Shown: positions 59,901-64,000 of the stretch, one piece after another
Layout: every line of letters begins with the position of its first letter
Numbering within the stretch: the first letter of the stretch is position 1
From: Bombyx mori
Lineage: Eukaryota; Arthropoda; Insecta; Lepidoptera; Bombycidae
NCBI RefSeq assembly: GCF_030269925.1
Contig: NC_085117.1
Span: forward strand, 11,780,731 to 11,844,730
Direction: 5' to 3'
Length of the DNA: 64,000 nucleotides
Notes under the pieces: generated by a model
Seen by the model: the letters and a program-made list of their open reading frames with translations, nothing else
Databases searched by the model: none
What the model was told of the DNA's origin: nothing
Translations under genes and position numbers: made by a program

Positions 59901-62755
59901 TTCCGAGAAACAGATTCTATTGTCTTCATGTCGTCGTACACCGGAACGCGTAATAACAACTTGAAACTTAACGTGAAGAGGAAGCGCGGTGTTTGCGCAC
60001 TGCGTGGCGCTAATTTTGCGAAACGTCAGTGTGGGGGAGGCGGGGGTGACACGAGGGCGAGGGCTGTCTGCGAGCCCGCACCTTCGTCCTGATGACCTAC
60101 ATACAGAGCCCCGCCGGCGGCGTCGCGCTCTCCCCCGTTTTTGTATATCTACACTGCAACGTATAGTATATTGCAGTCTTTAAATTAACTACATAGTATC
60201 GTATAGGCTTTGATCGAAATTTTAGAGTTATTGAATACTAGTTGACCCGGCAGACTTCGTAGTGCCTCAATCGACAAATAAAAGATCTGAACTTTTGTAT
60301 AAAATAAACTTAAAACAATGAAAGGAAAAACAAAATTGTTATTTCTATTTAATTCCGAGAATTTTCATATTTATTTACCTTTTAAACCTTCTCTGGACTT
60401 TCAAAAATAATTCAAGATCAAAATTAGCCAAATCGGTCCAACCCATTCTCGAGTTTAGCGAGACTAACGAACAGCAATTCATTTTTATAATTATATAAAG
60501 ATAGATTCAATTGTTTTATTCACATTATTTTTGGTTGTAAAGGTAGCTAGATTATTCGGCTCATCTGATGGCAATCGGTGACTGTCGTTTGTGGAGATCA
60601 GCAATACCAGGGGTATAGCAAAGTCGATGATTACAGTCACAACGGCGTGATTATTTTTGAATGCATTTTTTGGCTTTGTACCGTATCAGTGATTATAAGT
60701 TTGATTCCTTTCTTTTATGTTAAAACTGAAATGGGAATTTCTTTGTTTGTTTTTGATATAAGATTTTCATTAGTAAAACGAGACACGCATTGTAAAAGCT
60801 AGGCACTAAAACAATAAAATAATAAAATAATAAAATAATAAATATTATATAATACTGGGGTCTGTTCGGTTGCGATATTCTTCCCATCTTCTTAATTAAT
60901 TAATTATGAATTTTGTAAAATGGAAAGCTACTTCCTCTGCTAGATCTTCTTTAGATAGGAGCTGAGCTTTTAATTGACTTAGAAGGTCGTGTATCCGTTG
61001 ATTGAAAGGAACTGACCATTTCAGGCCCTATTATTTGCTTCCGGCTTTCTTTGGACTGGATTAGAGAAATCTTCAAGGGTTGGCAGCAAGTAATAAATTA
61101 ATGCCAATGTAATCTCCCATCACCCATTTGGCGTATACGGTTTCCGGTGGCCCATATAATGTGAATTTAGCTGCAGAACAAGAGGTAAGGCATGACTAGG
61201 TTTCATCAGAATTAGGTGAGATGATGGTGTCCATGAGTGGCCAATGTAGATCCACAACTTTCTACTATTAATGCGGATCCTTACAGTTTAAGTACATCAT
61301 TAGGAATGAAATAATTGAATATAAATCTCATCATAGCACTATCGACTATCACGACTACCATTATAAAATATTCACATTTAGTGTGCTGTCAAAATTTTAA
61401 TAATTCATATAGGTTTAATAATTCATATAGGTTTAATAATTCATATTATTAAGAAGGGAAATTTTGAGTGCATTTTAATATAAGAAGCTTAATTGTTTAT
61501 TGGTTTCACACACATGACTTTCCCAAAGGCGCTATGTATGATGAATGGTTATGTTTAAATAATTCAACAATTTGTGCTAATTTTCATATAACCTAAAATC
61601 AGATGTAGATATCGGTTGATTGATCGGTATTGGAGTCGTTTTCAAATTTGGGGCCAAAAGCGAGTTACATATTTGATTTAATTCTCATAACCTTAATGTT
61701 ACCGTAATTATATGTACATTAAATTTGTTGTCATGACAACAGGCACGTGGTCCTATAACTATATATTCGTTAACACTATTAAATTAGGAGTTCAAATCTC
61801 ATTCGTATCACTCACTGGTTCGAAATTCAAATTCTAACTTGTTTGCTATTTTTCATGTAATGCGTGTTGAAATTCGGCAATTTTATTAAACAGTATATAA
61901 TACAATATTAAAGGCAAAATAAGTGGATATTAGAACATCATTAAAAACAAAAGAAGTACGATTTCTAAGCTTTAAAAAAAAGTTCCTATATAAATTGTCA
62001 TCCATGTTGGCGTTATCAAATGCGTAAAATGAAAAATATAAATGAATATTATATAATATTTGCAATAAATGAGTGATTGACTTGATAGTGATGAAGCATT
62101 TTTCATAGAAAACAAAAATTGAAAACGACCAATTGGGCTTAATGTAAACTAATGTAAAATTAAGTTAGTTCATAAAATGAATAATAATGAATGAGTAATG
62201 AATAATAATATGTACTAATGTACACATAATCCAGAATTAACCGTAACGTGTCTTTTAAAAATCAAAACTTCAACAAGCGAAGCCTACGAAAACGCTATAA
62301 TAATATTATTAATTATACATTTACTATACAAGTTCCAATGATTAATCTACGAGCGTTATCTACTATTAAAAATTAATTATTATCGTTCTTGAAATGTGAA
62401 CCGAGGCGTGTGTGTATTTATGTAAAATAGCACGTGCTCATTTGTTGGTGGAACGGATGTCCGACAGGTAAGCACTCTGTAGTGTAGTGGAGTTCGGCAG
62501 GATGTACTGACCGGTGTATGAGGGCGGGTCGGGCGGTGGTGGCGGCGTCGACTCAGTGGTGTTGGAGGGCGCGTTCGGATAAGCGATCGCCGACGGCACA
62601 TCTTCCGCGGCGCGGGCGGACGGGCCGGGGGGAGGCGCACAGAGCACGACCAGCCGCAGCAGCGCCACGCACCACCACCAGAGCACGGCGGCCAGCGCGC
62701 GGGCACAGCGCCCGACGCGGCCTGGGGCCTTCTTGCGACCAAAATACGCGCACCC
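29958..62755 (-). CDS. Small single-pass membrane protein with coiled coil and proline-rich tail, family unknown
   Basis: Five minus-strand exons join with matching phases: 62755-62512 (5' end uncertain), 38472-38351, 32729-32629, 30563-30383 and 30269-29958. Together they encode about 319 residues from the upstream in-frame TGA (62758-62756). Exon 1 gives a basic stretch then a hydrophobic core ALAAVLWWWCVALLRLVVLCA (signal peptide or anchor), an NTT glycosylation site and a PPPPPDPPSYT segment. Exon 2 gives WWWAGACIGAAVLLCAAGALA, a membrane span stopped by RRR. Exon 3 has HDHRHHHS, exon 4 a charged coiled coil (EWEKQQKLQAMVGRLQEMVEQ), and exon 5 a Pro/Arg/Ala-rich tail. No AUG is in frame in exon 1, so an upstream coding exon or a near-cognate start is needed. 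I do not recognise the family. Intron 1 is 24 kb, typical of developmentally regulated insect genes. An alternative acceptor 30 bases into exon 5 keeps frame. Confidence 0.65.
30975..31056. repeat. ATCTAT/ATCTAGGT minisatellite
   Basis: Imperfect tandem array of units like TATCTATATCTAGG in intron 3 of the membrane-protein gene. The sequence on to about 31960 has no recognised feature. Confidence 0.7.
32020..32250 (-). mobile_element. BMC1-like LINE tail
   Basis: Reverse orientation: starts T-rich then GATGGGTGGACAAGCTCACA, CACCTGGTGTTAAGTGGTTA, CTTCACGGCAGAAATAGGCA, ending CCTACCACCAGTAA. In intron 3 of the membrane-protein gene. Confidence 0.7.
32798..33038 (+). mobile_element. BMC1-like LINE tail
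   Basis: ACTGGTGGTAGGACCTCTTG through CTACCCAACTAAGCAATAAAA with poly(A). It starts about 70 bases upstream (transcript sense) of exon 3's acceptor. Sequence 33040-36500 holds no recognised gene; 34630-34760 and 35230-35420 are GC-richer patches. Confidence 0.7.
36505..36795 (+). mobile_element. Bm1-type SINE, near full length
   Basis: T-rich lead, CTACCTATGCTGATAGCC, GTAGGTGAGCTCACGGGGCT, GCTAACACGAACCCTAGCAA, GGCGAGAAACTCAATGGGCT, CGTCGCAAGCGACGGGTTCG, GACCGGTGCTTGAGGTACC. One of the most complete copies in the window. Confidence 0.7.
36994..37215 (+). mobile_element. tRNA-headed SINE, diverged copy
   Basis: GTCGTTGTGGTCCAAATGGT head, a degraded B box (GTTGAAATCTCGCC), then the family body TACCAATTTTGTCTAATGAAA and GTTCACGAACGACTTTCACA. 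No BMC1-like tail follows. Confidence 0.55.
37486..37700 (+). pseudogene. Degraded LINE reverse transcriptase fragment (Jockey/CR1-like)
   Basis: One frame reads ANESLGFILRNATEI, then a stop, then TYKSMLTALRVLKRKFGRMP. This is the pattern of the C-terminal thumb region of non-LTR reverse transcriptases (SLGFI.RN ... LE.VQRRF). At least one internal stop and no catalytic motif: dead and heavily truncated. Confidence 0.5.
38719..38765 (+). repeat. LINE-tail 3' fragment with long poly(A)
   Basis: GATTTGCCTACAAAGGCAAT followed by about 27 A, the last bases of a family C tail. Confidence 0.5.
40430..40690. other. GC-rich island 1 in the long intron
   Basis: A stretch including CGCGGGGGCGGCGCCGTCGT stands out from AT-rich flanks. 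It has overlapping open frames on both strands, none recognised, and no acceptor/donor pair that fits the gene's phases. It could be an alternative promoter or enhancer; function unknown. Between exon 2 (38472) and here nothing else is recognised. Confidence 0.35.
41305..41625 (+). mobile_element. Helitron-like repeat, older copy
   Basis: From ATATTAATACGTGATACGTG to TAGTGCAGCCTTGGC it matches the complete copy at 42022-42360 at most positions (shared TTACGAAAATTGCGC, GGAGTATGAAAT, GTGCACAATGCT, ATAATGCATAAA). Both ends are lost. A degenerate BMC1-like scrap (GACTGTTTCGCGGTAGAAAC) follows at about 41625-41680. Confidence 0.55.
42022..42462 (+). mobile_element. Helitron-like element with 3' hairpin and CTAG end
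   Basis: Begins TCTATATATTAATACG and ends GGGACCACTAG followed by T. Just before the end lies the palindrome AGTCGAATTTCGACT (about 42432-42446), the terminal hairpin expected of Helitrons. The 5' flank is G rather than the usual A. 441 bases, non-autonomous, about 720 bases from a sister copy. Confidence 0.55.
42520..42660. other. GC-rich island 2 in the long intron
   Basis: Contains GCTGCGACGGCGCGCTTGGC directly downstream of the Helitron. No frame, exon signal or repeat family recognised. Confidence 0.3.
42858..43098 (+). mobile_element. BMC1-like LINE tail
   Basis: TACTGGTGGTAGGACATCTT through CCACCCCTCTAAGCAATAAAA. Preceded by a GTTATTAGT-type short tandem repeat (42815-42850). Confidence 0.75.
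43840..44010. other. GC-rich island 3 in the long intron
   Basis: Includes GGCTGGGCGGTGCGGCTTA and GTCGGCGGCGCGTCATCGCC. No gene signal; possible regulatory element. Confidence 0.3.
44397..44765 (+). mobile_element. 3' end of a non-LTR retrotransposon, sister of 6851-7303
   Basis: Shares GACCGCGGGCCCAAGGAT and the frame with LLPGSEPGPSRRVPAVNITTR, and ends ATATATAAAAAAATTC, an A-rich 3' end. Divergent in sequence from the copy at 6851, so both are probably old or from different subfamilies. Confidence 0.5.
45795..45915 (-). repeat. Very degenerate BMC1-like tail
   Basis: AACTGGAGCTCATAAACAAT and CACTCACCTTGAGACATTAG in reverse orientation only; strongly decayed. Confidence 0.35.
46320..46500 (+). 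mobile_element. tRNA-derived SINE, third head type
   Basis: A-box-like TGTAGTAGTTAACCCTTAGC and B box GTGTTCGATTCCC (46391-46403), then a body with GAACACGTTTGTTTTTC and TTATCTGAGTGTTTAATATA and an AT-rich end. The head differs from those at 9600 and 17671. Confidence 0.5.
48060..48250. other. GC-rich island 4 in the long intron
   Basis: Contains CGCGCGCGCGAAGGGGCAAG and CGCTGCTGCGGCGGTGCAAG. Open frames on both strands are compositional; no exon that fits the membrane-protein gene. Confidence 0.3.
49430..49530 (-). repeat. BMC1-like tail, internal fragment
   Basis: CCACCCACCTTGAGATATAA, GGTCTCAAGTATAG, AAACCGAAACGCATTACTGC in reverse, truncated on both sides. Confidence 0.6.
49551..49590 (+). 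repeat. (AAG)n-(AAT)n compound microsatellite
   Basis: About seven AAG units switching to AAT units without a gap. Confidence 0.9.
50275..50437 (-). other. Exon-like open segment (QLERSHQQ...), identity unknown
   Basis: On the minus strand, after acceptor TCAATTACAG, a frame stays open for about 50 codons (QLERSHQQITITPN, IPLILWKGNDNEAVFKLKQQ) and looks like protein in composition. It has no ATG and no secure donor. Its phase (0 at entry) does not fit between exons 1 and 2 of the surrounding gene, which are joined in phase 1. It may be a transposon relic or an exon of another transcript. Confidence 0.25.
50539..50557. repeat. (TA)n microsatellite
   Basis: Nine TA units, pure. Confidence 0.9.
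50800..50985 (+). repeat. Bm1-type SINE, diverged
   Basis: AGTCGAGCTCACGAGTTTAA, GCAGAATCTACCACCGGATC, GAGACTCCGTGGGCTGTGTC with many changes and a lost 5' end. Confidence 0.55.
52560..52860. other. GC-rich island 5 in the long intron
   Basis: About 300 bases of high GC (CGTCTGCCGGCGGCGGCGCG, CCTCTCCCGCCCCACACC). On the minus strand there is an ATG in ideal context (CACCATGG, near 52592) opening about 43 codons. The next donor would leave phase 0, which does not match exon 2 of the membrane-protein gene. It could be an alternative first exon or promoter. Confidence 0.35.
53042..53110. other. AT-rich inverted repeat (hairpin)
   Basis: The arms at 53042-53067 and 53086-53110 are complementary over 25 of 26 positions, differing by one T in a T-run, around an 18-base loop. 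Could be a tiny MITE, a fold-back or a small-RNA precursor; composition is very AT-rich. Confidence 0.6.
54248..54337 (+). repeat. Dispersed repeat, family H, copy 1
   Basis: TTTTTGGAACGAAGTTTCTT, GGGACGATGCGGAGGGGTAC, CCTAACCGGGAAAAAACGTC, GTAACGTAAGATTTTTATTA. Nearly identical to 57600-57687. A further related piece, GAGGAACTTCGTTCC, lies at 54606 in reverse. Confidence 0.6.
55270..55625 (+). pseudogene. LINE reverse-transcriptase C-terminus, 5'-truncated
   Basis: Frames give FGHIARRPPDNLER and IVVGKVEGKRPAGRPPNRW, then SDQITALTGLSVANALREA, ending in a stop. The H-A-R-R...G.R..GRP..RW pattern is the usual C-terminus of RTE/Jockey-type LINE ORFs. The copy ends at a GAAGAAGAAG run, a typical simple 3' tail. 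The catalytic domain is absent. Confidence 0.6.
56308..56528 (-). mobile_element. BMC1-like LINE tail
   Basis: GATGGGTGGACGAGCTCACA, CCACCTGGTGTTAAGTGGTT, CTTCACGGCAGAAATAG, AGAGGTCCTACTGCCAG in reverse orientation. Confidence 0.7.
56583..56740 (+). mobile_element. BMC1-like LINE tail, facing the previous copy
   Basis: GTTTGAAGGGTGGGGCAGCC through CCACCCATCTAAGCAAAAAA. With the preceding reverse copy only about 55 bases away it forms an inverted pair. The spacer has GGGAGTCGAACCGG, a B-box-like scrap of a SINE head. Confidence 0.7.
57065..57272 (+). other. Exon-like open segment ending in a stop, identity unknown
   Basis: After acceptor-like TTATTGTACAG a plus-strand frame runs about 69 codons to a stop: NDYVDDVKRVGLNLFSTR, HPCSDPDLCLLIQSLEE, HPIGKDRDEWKGLEEAF. 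Composition is clearly protein-like, unlike neighbouring ORFs. There is no ATG in frame and I do not recognise it. It may be the last exon of an unseen plus-strand gene or a captured or retroposed fragment. Confidence 0.35.
57600..57687 (+). repeat. Dispersed repeat, family H, copy 2
   Basis: Differs from 54248-54337 at only a few positions over about 85 bases (for example TTCCTT for TTTCTT, CCGCAACG for CCGTAACG). Confidence 0.6.
57953..58810 (-). mobile_element. Internally deleted mariner/Tc1-like element
   Basis: 858 bases flanked by TA on both sides (57951-57952 and 58811-58812). Inverted ends read [G/C]TCTGGCCATAAATACT then TTACA on both arms. The interior is a decayed transposase on the minus strand (separate entry). 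TA duplication and this terminus type place it in the Tc1/mariner superfamily. Confidence 0.8.
58074..58725 (-). pseudogene. Broken Tc1/mariner transposase
   Basis: The N-terminal part (MEWGDKENRIAVIALHKVG, helix-turn-helix) is in one frame from about 58670. A second frame (SRRNPVRKQKILSLEMKIAP ... SRILKDDLGLAAYKSRTGHF ... RYAKGGHRK) continues from about 58475 after a frameshift. It then jumps to the C-terminal DNWPQRLKDCIAANGDHFE and the stop at 58074. The catalytic acidic triad region between GGHRK and the C-terminus is deleted, so the product cannot transpose. Confidence 0.75.
59960..60150. other. GC-rich island 6 in the long intron
   Basis: GTGTGGGGGAGGCGGGGGTG and GAGCCCCGCCGGCGGCGTCG in AT-rich surroundings. 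No exon signal; possible regulatory element of the membrane-protein gene, whose first known exon is 2.4 kb upstream in transcript terms. Confidence 0.3.
60238..60505 (-). mobile_element. Helitron, complete ends, second family
   Basis: On the minus strand: A|TCTATCTTTATATAATTA ... GAATTGCTGTTCGTTAGTCT ... TCTGCCGGGTCAACTAG|T. It obeys the A|TC...CTRR|T rule and shares its 5' part with the fragment at 10983-11095. 268 bases, no protein. Confidence 0.6.
60811..60843. repeat. (AATAAAATAAT)-type simple repeat
   Basis: Tandem AATAAAATAA units. A LINE-tail-like scrap (CATCTGATGGCAATCGGTGA) lies at about 60560-60620. Confidence 0.8.
60905..61250 (-). pseudogene. Decayed coding-like sequence, probably transposon relic
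   Basis: Minus-strand frames give protein-like strings broken by stops and frameshifts: KFTLYGPPETVYAKWVMGDY then WSVPFNQRIHDLLSQLKAQL and LSKEDLAEEVAFHFTKFI. Composition suggests former coding sequence of a transposon or retrogene; family not recognised. Confidence 0.3.
61396..61446. repeat. Short tandem repeat, 18-base unit
   Basis: Unit TTTAATAATTCATATAGG present about 2.8 times in direct tandem. Confidence 0.85.
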
Positions 62756-63050
62756 TCAACTCGTGCACCGAACGGCTCGCTGTCAGCCGGGACCTTGTGC
62801 GGCGTCAACACGGCTGGCGAGGCAACGCGGGTGCGCGCGCGCGGCCACACGGCGACTGGAGCGCCGTTCCCGAAAGCATACGACCGCGCCCGAACACTAT
62901 TTCGGGAGCGACGCTCCGCGCCGCTGCCGCCGCCCGCCCGCCACACGCTGCCAATTTTACGCGAAATTGCGGGCGGGCGGTGATGCGATATGTACCCACA
63001 GTACGGCCACCTGCATATCTGCTGTGGTGCCGCTAAATGACGCAGTATTA
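62756..63050 (-). promoter_or_regulatory. GC-rich probable promoter/5' region of the membrane-protein gene
   Basis: About 300 bases of high GC directly upstream of exon 1, with CG-rich strings on both strands (GCGGGTGCGCGCGCGCGGCC). It marks the likely transcription start area on the minus strand. Long open frames here on both strands are a by-product of GC content. Beyond 63060 the sequence is AT-rich with nothing recognised to the window end. Confidence 0.4.
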
Positions 63051-64000
63051 TAGCGATCGATTTTTTCAGGTTGAAAGTGAAACGTTGGTAAGATAGTGAG
63101 AAGCCGACTACGCCTCTATCATCGCTACTGTTTGACACGTGCACCATTCGTCTACACTCAAAATAGTCGGCGGTGAACGTGTTGCTGGTGTCGTGTCAAT
63201 AGATACAATGTCGCAGCACACGCTGCTATTGGCAAGGAAACAGAGACTCGCACTATCTCACTGTCTCGTGCTCTGTGTTGTGAATTCTTATGCACGGTAT
63301 ATATTTAGACATAAAATTATTTCTGATATAGATAGGTGTTTGACATAACGTTGAACTCTCATACGTCGGGGTGTTCCACCTGCACAAATATTTTGAAGTG
63401 CAGGAGTTCAAATACAATCATCTATTTTTTTAAACCTATTTGTTTTAAATAAAAATCGTCAAGTTGATTTTCAAAACATCTATAAAAGTTTTTATTTAAT
63501 ATATAGACTTCGTTTTCATGTACCGAGATGTACTGAGGATATAATGGGAATCTTAGTGATCATAATATTATGTATAGTTGAAATTTCAACCATTCAATTT
63601 TCAAATTCATCAACGTAACAAAAAAATAATACTTGGCAGATTTGTAACAAATAGACCTTGTAGTGATTTTCAAATATATCGGAAATATTTTCATGGCACG
63701 TCCATACCGAAAGGTTGTCAGATGACAGATAGAATTGCAAACCGACGTTATTTACAATAAATATCCAACGAAATGCAATAATTCTTGAGATAATTCTTAC
63801 ATGAACGGTGAGTTCAACGATCAGCAGTGCAGTACAGACACATGTAGACGTAAGTACAAATACGTTTGTCATGCAAAAACCGACCTTAAAACGGTAACAT
63901 ATCCTCCTTCAATTACTGTGCATGAGTGTCCTGACAGTCGTCTCAAACTAATCACGTTCGGTAATGGTACTCTCGTATCGTACACTAAGGTTTTAGTATT

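Noticed and set aside
62518..63147. Long open frames on both strands (up to 255 codons)
   Set aside because: GC-driven open frames over exon 1 and its promoter. None has recognisable motifs, and only the minus frame with the signal-like core splices in phase.

Overview
The window is animal nuclear DNA, almost certainly from a lepidopteran of the silkworm group (Bombyx mori or a close relative). The reasons are spliced genes with GT-AG introns, AT-rich non-coding DNA, and many copies of repeats I recognise from Bombyx: Bm1-type SINEs, BMC1-like LINE 3' tails, tRNA-headed SINEs with a BMC1-like tail, and Lep1-type Helitrons. The species call comes from memory of these repeats, not from a search. 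All exon models below were built by hand from frame, splice sites and protein similarity.

Layout. (1) 727-7561, plus strand: a five-exon gene for a 934-residue nuclear-looking protein ending in a crotonase (enoyl-CoA hydratase-like) domain of the chromodomain-Y-like (CDYL) type, with no chromodomain that I can see. Its last intron holds a nested two-exon gene on the opposite strand (5247-6580) for a 175-residue secreted cysteine-rich protein, plus a LINE 3' end. (2) 9903-10320, minus: CTF8, a subunit of the CTF18 clamp loader. It starts 168 bases past the stop codon of (3), haywire/XPB/ERCC3 (10489-23513, minus), the TFIIH DNA helicase. All 15 coding exons of XPB can be joined in frame to give 776 residues. 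At least 11 of its 14 introns carry recognisable transposable-element or repeat copies, several reaching to within about 15-30 bases of a splice site. (3b) 23.5-29.8 kb: no gene seen; it holds a cluster of non-autonomous DNA transposons, including a clean hAT element nested in another MITE. (4) 29958-62755, minus: a five-exon gene with introns up to 24 kb for a small single-pass membrane protein (signal-like segment, short proline-rich ectodomain, one membrane span, coiled coil, proline-rich tail). I do not recognise its family and did not find an AUG start. Its introns contain SINEs, LINE fragments, a mariner relic, Helitrons and several GC-rich islands.

Function. XPB (repair and transcription initiation) and CTF8 (cohesion and replication) are adjacent, same-strand genome-maintenance genes packed closely enough to raise the question of linked expression. 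The CDYL-like gene is probably a chromatin factor. The nested cysteine-rich gene and the membrane-protein gene are the least characterised genes here. I found no CRISPR array, rRNA, free-standing tRNA gene or clearly new multi-gene system.
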